Shown: positions 8,247 to 18,130 of the stretch, in pieces
Numbering within the stretch: the first letter of the stretch is position 1
How the letters are laid out: each line of letters begins with the position of its first letter
Source: Bartonella sp. M0283
GTDB lineage: Bacteria; Pseudomonadota; Alphaproteobacteria; Rhizobiales; Rhizobiaceae
Length of the DNA: 64,000 bases
Direction: 5' to 3'
NCBI RefSeq assembly: GCF_016100455.1
Contig: NZ_JACFSK010000001.1
Location: 2,046,001 to 2,110,000, forward strand
Translations under genes and position numbers: made by a program
The notes under the pieces: model-generated
Database searches by the model: none
Told to the model about the DNA's origin: nothing
Seen by the model: only the letters and a program-made list of their open reading frames with translations

Positions 8247-10682
8247 ATGTACTGCTCAAGTCGAAAATTTCGTTCCAATTGGTTGGGAGCTACGGCACTC
8301 GCAGGAAGTTTAGGAATTAGCATTTTTTCCCTGACAGCTATTCAACCGGTTATGGCACAATCGATTTATCTTTCCGGTGGTGGCGGCGGCGGCGGGTCGC
8401 TAACAGGAAATGGCGGTTATGGTTCAGGTGCGCTTATTAGCGCGGAAAAGCCTGACATTCGCGGTCATGGTGGCCAAGGTTCGGGCGAGAATGGTGGCGC
8501 TGGTGGCGCTGGGGGCGCAGACGACGCAAGCAGCAGTGATAAGATAGCTGGAAAAAACACGTTAACTGACGATCAGAAAAATGCGCTCGATGGCTTCAAT
8601 GTTGGCGATATAGCGTCAGGTAAACAATTCATAACCAATCAAGGCGGCCAAGGAGCAAATGTCGAGGCCAATATTGAGAAAGATATCAGTATAGAAAATA
8701 TTATTCTTGAGGCCGGCGATGGAGGAAATCCTGCATTATCACCAGAAGGTCCGTCAGGAGCTGGCGGAACAGGAGGGTACGTGCACCTGAGGGGTTCCGA
8801 CAAAAAAATCACGGTTACGAAAAGTATGAGTATTACAAGTGGTAAAGCAGGCGGCAACGATCCGAACAAAAATAACGCCGGAGGTATTGAATTCCTGGCG
8901 GAATCTGTAATTGTCGGCGGAGAGGATGTCTCTATCAACCTCACACGCCAAGACGGCGAATTCAAGTTTGAAACCAGTCAACTAGACGCGAGCAACGGTA
9001 ATCTCACACTCAATCTTGACAACACCCAATCTTGGCCCTCAAAAAGTGACACGGGTGTGACATTCGGTAATCTGACAATCGGCATGGGCCGCAAAGTCAC
9101 GATCCAGGGAAATGGTGAATATTCTATTTCATCATTGACAATCGGAAATAAAGTAACCGACCTCAGTAGTGAAAATATCAACAGTGGCGATTTTATAGAT
9201 CCTGCAAAATTTTCGATTACAAACGATCTGACTTTAGGTTCAAATTCGAAATTAATTTTCTATCTACCTGAAAACGTTCAAAATGGCGATTCCTTATTAA
9301 GGATGACAGGTGATGGCAAAGTTGCCATCAATGATGCTGCAGTCGAGCTGAAACTTGCCGGCACCGATTTACGCCGTTTGAGCCCGGGTGATCAGATCAG
9401 ATTGATTGAAGGCGATGTTGTTGGAGTTTCTAAAACTACAGAAGCGAGTGTCTCGAACGGCGCTAAAAATTGGAACTTTGATATTTCGACAGAGAGAGAA
9501 AATCTGGTTGCTTCTCTCAAAGGAAACAAGGCGCCCGAAAATACCGGCGAGGAAACCAATAAAGGTGACAATTCCGGAAACAACCAGAACAACACCGGTG
9601 GCGACAATTCTGCAAACAATGCCGGTAGCGGAAATGACAGCAATAATAATCAGGATAAAGCTAATAATAATGGCGCTAACAATAAGCCCGACCTTATCGG
9701 AAAAGATGACGGAAAAGGCAACATTTATACCGACAACCATGGTGCAGTAACAATTAACCGCGCCAAAGCCAATGCTTATTTCCAAAGTAATGCTGCCGCA
9801 CTCAATGCCCTTAATTATGGTGCCGACCAGATCGCATCAATCGATGACTATGTTCTGCCGATGGATGTCAAAAAGTTCGGCCAGACTGTTGAAGGGGTAG
9901 CGTTTTTACAAGGTAGCGGTTTCAGGCAAAAAGTAGAAACCGGAAGCCATATCAAGAATGACGGTTATCATTTGATGGGCGGCGCCGGTATCCGTTATCA
10001 TGAAGATCAAGGCAATCTTCTTGCGACTGTCTTTGTCGAGCATGGAGACGGCGACTATGATACCTATCATCAAAGCATCCATGGAAAAGGTGACTTCAGC
10101 TACACGGGTGCCGGTCTTTACGCGAAACAAACCTGGGATAATGGCTGGTTTATCGACGGGTCGGGACGCGGTGGACGTGTCAAACGGGATTTCAAGAGCA
10201 GCGACATCGTGAATGGCCGCTTCGACGATAAAAGCTCGAACTATTACGGTTTCCATATTGGCGGTGGTAAAGAACTCGAAATTTCACCTGACAACAAACT
10301 TACTTTGAACGGCCGTTTATTGTGGACACGAATTGAAGATTTCAGCACCGTAACGAAAGCTGACGAACATTTAGGCTTCGACAGTGCGAACTCCGTGCGC
10401 ACACATTTGGGAGCACGTGTCGACCATAAAGTAACGCAAGAAGCAAAGCTCTATGCAGGTGCCGCCTGGGAACAGGAACTTGATGGCGAGATCGAAGGCA
10501 AACTCGACAGCTATCGCGTTGACAAGCCTGACTTCAGCGGGGCAAGTGCCGTCTTTGAAGTTGGCGGCAAATACGAGCAAAATCAGGGTATGCAAGGCTG
10601 GGTTGCCAATGCCGGTGTTAAAGGCGTTGCCGGTAAACGGGATGAAATTTCCGGTAAAGTGGGCGTTGGTTACCGCTGGTAA
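8247..10682 (+). CDS. Autotransporter (type Va secretion) with Gly-rich passenger
   Basis: An outer-membrane protein of about 811 residues. An extended N-terminal signal region (basic CSSRKFRSN, hydrophobic core, AxA-type cleavage near VMAQS) is followed by a passenger with a poly-Gly stretch (about residues 50-100) and repeated short beta motifs with a beta-helix look. Next come an Asn/Gly/Asp-rich spacer (about 430-485) and a C-terminal beta-barrel of about 250 residues ending in a Tyr-Arg-Trp terminus. Alternating aromatic strands such as GWFIDGSGRGG and GFHIGGGKELE support the barrel. The barrel would be inserted by BAM and possibly TamAB. The passenger probably faces host or neighbouring cells, but I recognise no adhesin or protease motif. 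ATG 8247 has AAGG nine bases upstream; a TTG at 8211 is a weaker alternative. Confidence 0.9.
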   Translation: MYCSSRKFRSNWLGATALAGSLGISIFSLTAIQPVMAQSIYLSGGGGGGGSLTGNGGYGSGALISAEKPDIRGHGGQGSGENGGAGGAGGADDASSSDKIAGKNTLTDDQKNALDGFNVGDIASGKQFITNQGGQGANVEANIEKDISIENIILEAGDGGNPALSPEGPSGAGGTGGYVHLRGSDKKITVTKSMSITSGKAGGNDPNKNNAGGIEFLAESVIVGGEDVSINLTRQDGEFKFETSQLDASNGNLTLNLDNTQSWPSKSDTGVTFGNLTIGMGRKVTIQGNGEYSISSLTIGNKVTDLSSENINSGDFIDPAKFSITNDLTLGSNSKLIFYLPENVQNGDSLLRMTGDGKVAINDAAVELKLAGTDLRRLSPGDQIRLIEGDVVGVSKTTEASVSNGAKNWNFDISTERENLVASLKGNKAPENTGEETNKGDNSGNNQNNTGGDNSANNAGSGNDSNNNQDKANNNGANNKPDLIGKDDGKGNIYTDNHGAVTINRAKANAYFQSNAAALNALNYGADQIASIDDYVLPMDVKKFGQTVEGVAFLQGSGFRQKVETGSHIKNDGYHLMGGAGIRYHEDQGNLLATVFVEHGDGDYDTYHQSIHGKGDFSYTGAGLYAKQTWDNGWFIDGSGRGGRVKRDFKSSDIVNGRFDDKSSNYYGFHIGGGKELEISPDNKLTLNGRLLWTRIEDFSTVTKADEHLGFDSANSVRTHLGARVDHKVTQEAKLYAGAAWEQELDGEIEGKLDSYRVDKPDFSGASAVFEVGGKYEQNQGMQGWVANAGVKGVAGKRDEISGKVGVGYRW

Positions 10683-10712
10683 CACTTTTCTCCGGTGTTC
10701 GTGAATAAATAC

Positions 10713-10755
10713 AAGGTTGCGGCAGAGATTTCGCTGTCTATGCCCGCAACCTTTT
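10713..10755 (+). terminator. Terminator candidate after the autotransporter
   Basis: A 10-base perfect stem (10713-10722 with 10744-10753) has a loop of 21 bases and only a short T stretch. It lies 30 bases past the autotransporter stop. Confidence 0.6.
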
Positions 10756-10918
10756 CATGTTCATGCAACCTTTTAATATGCCGCTATAGGTGCCACTGTT
10801 GATATGTCGGCGCCGAATGGGGCGAAATAACTCTCTATGTTGATTTTTGAATTCTGGCAGTTCTCTTGATGAAGTTCAGGCAGCTTGCTTGGCTAAATTG
10901 CCGTGAAAGATGATAAAG

Positions 10919-12109
10919 CTATTTTTGAATATCGAGCCCCAATTGCTGAGCAGGTTCTGTAGATGGCCTATTGGTTTTTTCCGGTTCTTTCAAATCGAGT
11001 TGTTCAATACGGTCTCCACGGTTTTTGATTTTACCGGTGGTCGTAAGAATTTCCTCGACATCTTTGCAAGCATTTTTAAAGTGACCTTGCAATTTGGTTA
11101 CCCGATCATCAAGCCGCACAACCTCTTCCATCAAGCGGCCAACTTCGGTTTGTATCAAATGCGCCTGTTCGCGCATACGGGCATCTTTCATAATGGCTTG
11201 CACCACCTGAATTGATAACATGAGAAGAGACGGCGAAACAATGATGACACGCGCACGATTGGCTTTTTGTACGATTCCTTCAAAATCCTCGTGGATTGTC
11301 GCAAAGATTGATTCGGAAGGTACAAACATGAAGGCTGTATCCTGCGTTTCTCCGGGAATGATATATTTTCCGGAAATCGCCTTTATATGCGTATCCATAT
11401 CGGTTTGGAACTGGCGTTCGGCAGCCTGTTTTTCCTGAGGCGTCGGTGCCTCGCGCATATTATTCCAGGCTTCCAGCGGAAATTTTGCGTCAATAACCAA
11501 TGACGGGGCATGATTTGGCATAAAAACCAGACAATCCGGCCGTGTGCCATTGGAAAGCGTCGCTTGAAAAGCATAGGCATTGGGTGGCAAAGCATCGGAA
11601 ATAATGGCTTCCATTCTGCCCTGCCCGAATGCACCGCGGGTTTGCTTGTTACTCAAAATCGCTTGTAACTGGACAACTTGGCCAGCAAGCGACTGGATAT
11701 TGTTTTGCGCCGTGTCAATAATTGCCAATCTTTCCTGTAATCTGGCAAGATTTTCGTGCGTCGATTTTGTCTGTGCATTGATTGTCTGTCCAAGATTATT
11801 GCTCATGCCGGTCAATTGTTCGCGAATCGACTGGTTGAGTTCGGCCTGCCGACGACCGAAAATCTCGGCCATTGTTTGCATGCGCCCTTGCATTTCGGCT
11901 TGTGTTTTCAAAAGCTCGTTCATGTGGATTTCGGCGTCTCTCGCCCGTTCTGCAACCTGGGTTGCAAGAATCGAACGACGGCGGTTACCGCCAATAATCG
12001 TAATAACCAAAATAACGAGAACGGCAGCAAGGATCAGAAGCATGCAATCCATCAGATTAAAAGCGAAACCTGCAATTGTGATTAAAGAATGTGAAGACGA
12101 ATCAAACAT
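10919..12109 (-). CDS. rmuC: DNA recombination protein RmuC
   Basis: A 396-residue protein with one N-terminal membrane segment (about residues 18-40) and a long coiled coil (about 45-150, Gln/Glu/Arg-rich). The RmuC core contains AYAFQATLSNGTRPDCLVFMP, VIDAKFPLEAWNNM and MFVPSESIFATI, which match the family's PD-(D/E)xK-like nuclease fold. The C-terminal tail is charged. RmuC limits recombination at short inverted repeats in Escherichia coli and has been linked to phage defence. The gene is divergent from def across about 100 bases. In many Rhizobiales rmuC sits beside def-fmt, which agrees with this placement. No terminator is obvious at its end. Confidence 0.93.
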   Translation of the reverse strand: MFDSSSHSLITIAGFAFNLMDCMLLILAAVLVILVITIIGGNRRRSILATQVAERARDAEIHMNELLKTQAEMQGRMQTMAEIFGRRQAELNQSIREQLTGMSNNLGQTINAQTKSTHENLARLQERLAIIDTAQNNIQSLAGQVVQLQAILSNKQTRGAFGQGRMEAIISDALPPNAYAFQATLSNGTRPDCLVFMPNHAPSLVIDAKFPLEAWNNMREAPTPQEKQAAERQFQTDMDTHIKAISGKYIIPGETQDTAFMFVPSESIFATIHEDFEGIVQKANRARVIIVSPSLLMLSIQVVQAIMKDARMREQAHLIQTEVGRLMEEVVRLDDRVTKLQGHFKNACKDVEEILTTTGKIKNRGDRIEQLDLKEPEKTNRPSTEPAQQLGLDIQK

Positions 12110-12210
12110 TTTTCAAGATTAGCGGTTTTCCGGTCACAAAGCGATCAAAAGGCTGCGAAAATCAACATTATCACATTGACGTATGAAATGTGATTGATTA
12201 CCTCTTCTTT

Positions 12211-12741
12211 ATGTCAATAAAACCGTTAGTTATTCTTCCCGATCCTATTCTGCGCAAGGTTTCAAAACCGATCGAGCGCGTTGATCAACCGTTGCAAAAA
12301 CTGGCCGATGATATGCTGGAGACAATGTATGAAGCCCCCGGCATCGGACTGGCAGCAATCCAGATCGGAGAACCGTTACGCCTGTTGGTGATTGATGTTG
12401 CCGGTAAAGACGAGCCCAAAGAACCTCGGGTCTTTATCAATCCACAAATTTTGTGGCGCTCCGACGAACCGAATGTTTATGAAGAAGGGTGCCTTTCCAT
12501 TCCCGACTATTACGCGGAAGTCGAACGGCCGAAACGTGTACGCGTAAGCTATCTTGATCGCGAGGGTAAAGAGAGTGAAATCGAGGCAGACGGATTGCTC
12601 GCAACCTGTTTGCAACATGAAATTGACCACCTCAATGGTGTTCTGTTTATCGACCATATATCCAGATTGAAACGTGATATGGTCATTCGCAAATTTAAAA
12701 AACTGGCCAAAGAAAAAGCACAAAGCGGAGCACGATTATAA
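12211..12741 (+). CDS. def: Peptide deformylase
   Basis: A 176-residue metallo-enzyme that removes the formyl group from the N-terminal methionine of new proteins. All three signature motifs are present: [10 protein letters not shown] (motif 1), EEGCLSIP (motif 2, metal Cys) and [12 protein letters not shown] (motif 3, two metal His and the catalytic Glu). The length is normal. The start [12 protein letters not shown] is chosen because it matches the usual N-terminus; the in-frame GTG at 12190 would add seven atypical residues. Its stop overlaps the fmt start by one base (TAATG), so the two are translationally coupled. That suits their paired roles in adding and removing formyl groups. Confidence 0.96.
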   Translation: MSIKPLVILPDPILRKVSKPIERVDQPLQKLADDMLETMYEAPGIGLAAIQIGEPLRLLVIDVAGKDEPKEPRVFINPQILWRSDEPNVYEEGCLSIPDYYAEVERPKRVRVSYLDREGKESEIEADGLLATCLQHEIDHLNGVLFIDHISRLKRDMVIRKFKKLAKEKAQSGARL

Positions 12742-13670
12742 TGCCGTTGCGGCTTGCCTTTATGGGAACGCCGGAGTTTTCGGTTCCCCTCCTTGAAGCA
12801 CTTCATCAGGCAGGCCACGAGATTGTGGCTGTCTATAGCCAGCCACCACGACCGGCAGGCCGGCGTGGATTGGAGCTTACCCCCACACCGGTTGCTTCGG
12901 CAGCCGAAAAATTGGGAATTCCGGTTTTTACTCCGAAAAGCTTGAAAGACCGGCATGAGCAGGAACGTTTTTCATCATTCAATCTGGACGCGGCAATTGT
13001 TGTGGCTTACGGGCTTTTATTGCCAAAAGCTATTCTTGATGCTCCACGTTTTGGCTGTTTTAATGGTCACGCTTCACTGTTGCCGCGTTGGCGTGGTGCG
13101 GCTCCCATCCAACGGGCAATTATGGCCGGTGATAAAAAAACCGGTATGATGATTATGAAAATGGATGAAGGCCTTGATACCGGCCCTATCGCACTTTCAA
13201 AGTCAATCGACATTGCCCCCGATATGACAGCAGGCGAACTTTATGACGAGTTGGAAAAAATTGCCGCACCTCTCATGGTTGAAGCCATGGAAAAACTGGA
13301 ACAAGGTGATCTGACACTGACCCCCCAGAAATCGGAAGGGGAAACCTATGCAAAAAAAATCACCAAGGATGAAACCCGCATTGACTGGTCGAAACCGGCA
13401 AAAGAGCTGCAAAAACGTATATGCGGGCTATCGCCTTTTCCGGGAAGCTGGTGCGAGATGGAAATTTCCGGCAAACAGGAACGCGTCAAATTATTAAAAG
13501 CAAAACTTGTTGAAGGTTCTTCCCTTGGTGTCGGTCATGTCGACTCTGAAACTTTGACAATCCATTGTGGCGAAGGTCGTTTGCAAATTACACGGCTACA
13601 AAAAGCCGGTGGCAAGGCCATGGATGTTGAAACTTTCTTGCATGGTTTTCATGTAACAAAAGTCTATTAA
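12741..13670 (+). CDS. fmt: Methionyl-tRNA formyltransferase
   Basis: A 309-residue enzyme that transfers a formyl group from 10-formyltetrahydrofolate to initiator Met-tRNA. The N-terminal Rossmann-like catalytic domain begins with [16 protein letters not shown]. It carries the folate-binding and catalytic block [20 protein letters not shown] (catalytic Asn-x-His) followed by DEGLDTGPI. The C-terminal OB-like domain starts near residue 205. It is coupled to def through a one-base overlap and followed by truA after a single base, so def-fmt-truA form an operon. Confidence 0.97.
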   Translation: MPLRLAFMGTPEFSVPLLEALHQAGHEIVAVYSQPPRPAGRRGLELTPTPVASAAEKLGIPVFTPKSLKDRHEQERFSSFNLDAAIVVAYGLLLPKAILDAPRFGCFNGHASLLPRWRGAAPIQRAIMAGDKKTGMMIMKMDEGLDTGPIALSKSIDIAPDMTAGELYDELEKIAAPLMVEAMEKLEQGDLTLTPQKSEGETYAKKITKDETRIDWSKPAKELQKRICGLSPFPGSWCEMEISGKQERVKLLKAKLVEGSSLGVGHVDSETLTIHCGEGRLQITRLQKAGGKAMDVETFLHGFHVTKVY

Positions 13671-13671
13671 T

Positions 13672-14415
13672 ATGGCGCGTTTCAAATTAACAATTGAATA
13701 TGACGGGACAAATTATTGCGGTTGGCAAAGACAGGATGGCTTAAGAACCGTTCAAGCTGCCATTGAAGAAGCCGTTTTTGCGTTTTCAGGTGAAAAAGTG
13801 ACAATTTTCGGTGCAGGTCGTACAGATGCCGGTGTCCATGCGACAGGTCAGGTTGCTCATGTCGACCTTGAAAAAAATATTCGAGCCGACCGTTTACGGG
13901 ATGCCATTAACGCGCATTTGACCCTTAACAAAGAAAATGTCGCTATCTTGCAATCGGAAGAAGCAGATGCCGATTTCGATGCGCGTTTTTCTGCACGAAA
14001 GCGCCACTATCACTTCATTATTTTGAATAGAAGAGCACCGGCGGTCCTCAAAGCAAACCGCGTCTGGTGGGTGCCCAAAAAACTTGATGCCGAAAAAATG
14101 GACGAAGCGGCAAAACGACTTTTGGGACTTCATGACTTCACCACTTTCCGCTCCAGCGAATGCCAAGCCAAAAGCCCTGTAAAAACCCTCGACCAGCTTG
14201 ATGTTGAACGTATCGGCGAAGAAATTCATATTTATGCAAGCGCCCGTTCGTTTCTTCATAACCAGATACGCTCTTTTGCCGGAAGCTTGATGGAAGTGGG
14301 CGTCGGTCGCTGGAGTGCAGATGATCTTGAAGATGCATTGAATGCCAAAGATCGCCAGCGTTGCGGTATGGTTGCTCCGCCATCCGGACTTTATCTGACA
14401 AAAGTAGATTATTAA
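13672..14415 (+). CDS. truA: tRNA pseudouridine(38-40) synthase
   Basis: A 247-residue enzyme that converts uridines 38-40 of the tRNA anticodon arm to pseudouridine. The catalytic Asp is D52 in [15 protein letters not shown], the standard TruA motif. [22 protein letters not shown] near the C-terminus matches the second conserved block. The length is typical. It starts one base after fmt and is the last gene of the def-fmt-truA operon. A strong hairpin lies 345 bases downstream. Confidence 0.97.
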   Translation: MARFKLTIEYDGTNYCGWQRQDGLRTVQAAIEEAVFAFSGEKVTIFGAGRTDAGVHATGQVAHVDLEKNIRADRLRDAINAHLTLNKENVAILQSEEADADFDARFSARKRHYHFIILNRRAPAVLKANRVWWVPKKLDAEKMDEAAKRLLGLHDFTTFRSSECQAKSPVKTLDQLDVERIGEEIHIYASARSFLHNQIRSFAGSLMEVGVGRWSADDLEDALNAKDRQRCGMVAPPSGLYLTKVDY

Positions 14416-15059
14416 GAACAGTCAATGTCCAAGTTCGAAAGCCCGATTAAAATTTAAAGCAGTGCTCAAAAAGATCGATTGATGCGGTGTGTTTATCGTC
14501 GCCTCTCACATTGCAAGCTTGAGCAAAGCTATAAAACTTTCATAAATATATTTTTGCCTTTTGATCTACAGAGAAACGTCCATAAAAACGCACGAGAACA
14601 TCGACATTTGACGATACAAATTCCCGACAGATGCGATTTTGATAACGAGAAAACCGCGTCTCCAATCTGTTCCTATCAAAAAATCAATCCAACCAACCAA
14701 ATCCGTTTTTTGAGCGCGCCGTTTTAAGATTCAAGTATGACAAGTTGAAGAATTCAGAAAAACCGGACAACAGACCGGAAAGGTCATTGGTCTGTTCATC
14801 CGGTTTGAATTTTTAACTTTTTTTCCCATGTCATTTGATGATTTGAAAAAACCGTCTTAACTTTTTCAACAAAAGAACCGAAAAGCCATTTTCTTTTTTG
14901 AAGATGAAGTTTTATAGTCATTTTATTGGGTAGTATTTTTGTGCCTGGCACATTGCACTCAGAGGGATTTTATTTTGAACATAGCTTCCAACCGGTTTCA
15001 ATAATTGGCTTTTTGACTGTGTTTATGAAAACGGTTGTTTTATTGATAAGGGAATTATT
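14416..15059. other. Intergenic region, 644 bases
   Basis: A long gap between truA and ppk2 with no convincing gene; short open frames here have atypical composition. It holds a strong hairpin at 14761-14805 and AT-rich DNA after 14806 that may carry the ppk2 promoter. A small RNA ending at the hairpin is possible but unproven. Confidence 0.5.
14761..14822 (+). terminator. Strong bipartite hairpin, possibly bidirectional terminator
   Basis: An outer 7-base stem (14761-14767 with 14799-14805) and an inner 8-base stem (14769-14776 with 14789-14796) are separated by small bulges. T-rich runs follow on the plus strand. On the minus strand the stem is followed by TTTTTC, so it may also act in that direction. 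Confidence 0.65.
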
Positions 15060-15992
15060 GTGGCTCAAAAATCAAAAAAATCAGACCAAACAAAACATGA
15101 AAAAGATGATGTCGGTATCAAACTTACGGTTGCGGGGAAAAAACGCGTTTTTGATATTAACGAACCGAAACTTCCCGAATGGATCCAGAAAAATGCTTTG
15201 ACATCGGGAAACTATCCTTACGACAAAAAAATGCCGCGTAAGGAATATGAAGAAACATTGCAGGACCTGCAAATCGAGCTTGTCAAACTTCAATCCTGGC
15301 TCCTCGAAACCGGCGAAAGAGTTGTTGCTTTGTTCGAAGGGCGAGATGCTGCCGGTAAAGGTGGTACAATTTTCACACTTCGCCAATATATGAACCCTCG
15401 TACTGCGCGCAATGTCGCTTTGCCGAAACCTGACGAAACAGAAAGCGGTCAGTGGTACTTCCAGCGCTATGTGCGTCATTTTCCGACCCATGGTGAATTC
15501 GTCACATTCGACCGTTCGTGGTATAACCGCGCAGGTGTTGAATCGGTGATGAAATTTGCAACACCTGCACAAGTTGAAACATTTCTTGCCGAAGCTCCGA
15601 CTTTTGAAAAATTGATTGTTTCTGATGGCATAAGATTTTTCAAAATCTGGCTCGATATCGGGCAGGAAATGCAATTGAAACGTTTCCATGAACGCCGCCA
15701 TAGCCCGCTGAAACACTGGAAATTTTCCAAAATGGATGAAGCCGGAATTACCCTTTGGGATGATTATGGCAAGGCTGCCGACCGCATGATCGAGCGCACC
15801 CATTCGGCCATGGCACCTTGGACTATTGTTAAATCCAACGATAAAAGACGGGCACGACTTGCGGTAATCCGCCGTGTACTTTTGTCTATTCCATATGCCG
15901 ACCGTAATATTTCGGCAATCGGTCCGGAAGACGAAAAAATTATTGGCACAGGACCGGAATTTTTGCGTCATGCTAGCGAAAATCTTATCTGA
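15060..15992 (+). CDS. ppk2: Polyphosphate kinase 2
   Basis: A 310-residue PPK2-family kinase that transfers phosphate between polyphosphate and nucleoside diphosphates. Walker A is GRDAAGKGG (residues 94-102). The Walker B and lid region follows as FDRSWYNRAGVE, and the conserved RFHERRHSPLKHWKFS and DRMIERTHSAMAPWTIVKSNDKRRAR blocks are present. The one-domain length fits class I PPK2. The start is GTG: AGGGA lies 6-7 bases upstream and no ATG is close. It is probably transcribed alone. Polyphosphate metabolism in this group is tied to stress and energy storage. Confidence 0.95.
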   Translation: MAQKSKKSDQTKHEKDDVGIKLTVAGKKRVFDINEPKLPEWIQKNALTSGNYPYDKKMPRKEYEETLQDLQIELVKLQSWLLETGERVVALFEGRDAAGKGGTIFTLRQYMNPRTARNVALPKPDETESGQWYFQRYVRHFPTHGEFVTFDRSWYNRAGVESVMKFATPAQVETFLAEAPTFEKLIVSDGIRFFKIWLDIGQEMQLKRFHERRHSPLKHWKFSKMDEAGITLWDDYGKAADRMIERTHSAMAPWTIVKSNDKRRARLAVIRRVLLSIPYADRNISAIGPEDEKIIGTGPEFLRHASENLI

Positions 15993-16080
15993 ATAAATAA
16001 ACCGGACAGGCATGAATGGAACACGTGCCTGTTCTTTTTATTGTCGATTTCATACCATTTGTGTTAAGCGGATAAATGTT

Positions 16081-16935
16081 ATGCTTTTTCGTAAAATATC
16101 GTTTACCGCGTGGGTTTTCTTTTCGTTCTGCACCTTTTTGCCGGCAACGGGAAAGGCGGACGAAGCATCTGTGCTACCGCATTTTTTCGATGCACAGGAA
16201 CGATTGAACCACCCCAATCTCGGAACTCTTTCGAGACTTCGATTCCTGACCACTGTCGATTTTCCTCCGTTCAATTTTGTTGATCGAACCGGAAGGCTTT
16301 CAGGATATAATATCGATCTATTACGAGCTATCTGTACGGAATTGAAGCTGCAACAGGTTTGTGAAGTAGAAGCTCTACCGTGGGACGAACTTGTTTCACA
16401 TATAAATAATCATCAGGGTGAAGCGATTATTGCCGGTATGAATGAAACACCGGAGACCACCAAAAGCCTGATTTTTACGCAAAGTTATCTGAGGTTTCCG
16501 GCACGATTTGTAAGTTCGGAAAATATTGCGCTCACCGAACCTGTCGAAAAAGACTTGAAGAAATACAAAATAGGCATTGTCCATAAAAGTGCTCATGAAG
16601 CCCTTTTTGCCGCCTATTTCCCTGATGTCAAATGGCAGCCGTTCGAGAATGATGAAAGCTTGCGGGCGGCGTTAAAAGCCAAAACCATTGATCTGGCATT
16701 CGGCGATGGAATGGGATTTTCGCAATGGTTGAACGATCCCCGATCGGAAAATTGTTGTCGCTTCGTAGGAGATGCCTATATTGCTCCACAATTCTTACAA
16801 AGTGGCCTTAGAATTGCGGTTCAGAAAGATAATCCGCAACTGGTTGACGCGCTAAATTACGCATTGAAATCGCTGGAACGCAAAGGAAAACTCACGGAAC
16901 TCTATCTACGTTATTTTCCGATAGGTTTTTATTGA
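16081..16935 (+). CDS. Periplasmic substrate-binding protein (family 3, amino-acid type)
   Basis: A protein of about 284 residues with a signal peptide (MLFRKISFTAWVFFSFCTF..., cleavage near GKADE) and an SBP family 3 fold. The opening strand is RFLTTVDFPPFNFVDRTGRLSGYNIDLLRAI, matching the family's P-P-F signature. IAGMNETPETTKSLIFTQSYLR and DLAFGDG match the ligand-binding blocks. Such proteins normally deliver amino acids or opines to an ABC permease, but no permease or ATPase gene is adjacent, so it is an orphan here. The ATG at 16081 is chosen because it puts the signal peptide at the start; the frame is open to 16012. Confidence 0.88.
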   Translation: MLFRKISFTAWVFFSFCTFLPATGKADEASVLPHFFDAQERLNHPNLGTLSRLRFLTTVDFPPFNFVDRTGRLSGYNIDLLRAICTELKLQQVCEVEALPWDELVSHINNHQGEAIIAGMNETPETTKSLIFTQSYLRFPARFVSSENIALTEPVEKDLKKYKIGIVHKSAHEALFAAYFPDVKWQPFENDESLRAALKAKTIDLAFGDGMGFSQWLNDPRSENCCRFVGDAYIAPQFLQSGLRIAVQKDNPQLVDALNYALKSLERKGKLTELYLRYFPIGFY

Positions 16936-16968
16936 GAACTCTTCGAAAAGCCTTTGAAAAGTCCTCGA

Positions 16969-16997
16969 ATAATGGTGCTGTTTGCCAGCACCATTAT
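16969..16997. terminator. Convergent hairpin between two genes
   Basis: A perfect 12-base stem (16969-16980 with 16986-16997) has a five-base loop. It lies between the convergent binding-protein and oxidoreductase genes. Neither side has a good U tract, so termination is less certain than the pairing. Confidence 0.55.
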
Positions 16998-17013
16998 CAA
17001 GCTTAGAGCACCA

Positions 17014-18033
17014 CTATAAGCGGATGATGACTTTACCAAAATTTTTACCCTGAAGAAGGCCGATAAAAGCTTCAGGTGCATTTTCCAAACCTTCGGTAAT
17101 ATCTTCACGATATTTAAGGTGCCCCTTTTTCAACCATTCTTGTGCCTGAACAATGAATTCGGGTCTTTGCTGTTCGAATTCCCGTTCGATAAAACCGCGA
17201 ACAAGCAAACTTTTTATAAGGATCGCTCTCATCAATTGCGGTACGCGATCAACTTCGTGGCCCGTATTCTTGACGCCGTTATATTGGGCAATCAAACCAC
17301 AAACAGGTATACGGGCAAAAGGATTTAAAAGGGGAAACACTGCGTCCCACACCTTGCCGCCGACATTTTCATAATAAACGTCAATACCTTCCGGACAGGC
17401 CTTGGCGAGGCGTTCGGCAAAATCGGTGTTTCTATGGTCAAGCATGACATCAAATCCCAGCACATCACGACCAAAGGAACATTTTTCCGGCCCGCCAGCA
17501 ATGCCGACTGCCTTGGCACCTGCGATTTTTGCGAGTTGCCCAACCATGGACCCGACAGTTCCGGTTGCTGCTGCAACAACCACTGTCTCGCCCTTTTTCG
17601 GTTTACCAATATTGCGCATTCCGGCATAGGCAGTAAAACCCGGCATACCAAGAATACCCAAAGCGGTTGATAATGGCGCGTCAAAATTGTCGAGTTTTTT
17701 TAATTTTTCACCTTTTTCAATGCTGTAACTTTGCCAGCCACTTGCCGATAAAACCTTATCGCCTTTCTTGAAATCTTTGTGGTTCGAGCTGACAACTTCC
17801 CCCACAGTGCCACCGATCATAACATCGCCGATCGCAACCGGCTCATCATAGGAAGGCTCATCCGACATACGCTGACGCATATAGGGATCCAATGAAAGAT
17901 AAAGAATCTTTATCAACACTTCGCCACTCTTCGGCTCCGGAAGCTTCACTGTTTCGAATGCAAAATTTTCTTTGACAGGCACTCCATGTGGGCGGGACGC
18001 GAGTACAACTTGTGTTGAACGGATTTCTTCCAT
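17014..18033 (-). CDS. NADP-dependent oxidoreductase, MDR family (CurA/LTB4DH-like)
   Basis: A 339-residue medium-chain reductase without catalytic zinc ligands. The N-terminal GroES-like domain carries LYLSLDPYMRQRMSD, a hallmark of the leukotriene B4 dehydrogenase / curcumin reductase group. The Rossmann region AAATGTVGSMVGQLAKIAGAKAVGIAGG binds NADP(H). YYENVGGKVWDAV and PVCGLIAQYN follow as conserved blocks. These enzymes reduce the double bond of alpha,beta-unsaturated ketones or aldehydes, which suggests detoxification. ATG 18033 is chosen because AAAGGA lies about 9 bases upstream; an ATG six codons earlier has no ribosome site. Confidence 0.92.
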   Translation of the reverse strand: MEEIRSTQVVLASRPHGVPVKENFAFETVKLPEPKSGEVLIKILYLSLDPYMRQRMSDEPSYDEPVAIGDVMIGGTVGEVVSSNHKDFKKGDKVLSASGWQSYSIEKGEKLKKLDNFDAPLSTALGILGMPGFTAYAGMRNIGKPKKGETVVVAAATGTVGSMVGQLAKIAGAKAVGIAGGPEKCSFGRDVLGFDVMLDHRNTDFAERLAKACPEGIDVYYENVGGKVWDAVFPLLNPFARIPVCGLIAQYNGVKNTGHEVDRVPQLMRAILIKSLLVRGFIEREFEQQRPEFIVQAQEWLKKGHLKYREDITEGLENAPEAFIGLLQGKNFGKVIIRL

Positions 18034-18130
18034 TACTGTTTTTCCTTTCATATTTTCTAATCAAAAGATGAACTGAAGAAAGCCGGCTGTCAATAAACGT
18101 CAAGTAGCGATATCCTCAAGCGTTACCGCA

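Noticed and set aside
14479..14727. 82-codon open frame between truA and ppk2
   Set aside because: No ribosome site, unusual Cys/His/Arg composition and no family pattern.
15081..16013. 310-codon open frame antisense to ppk2
   Set aside because: It mirrors ppk2 almost exactly; composition is typical of a reverse-strand shadow and there is no ribosome site.
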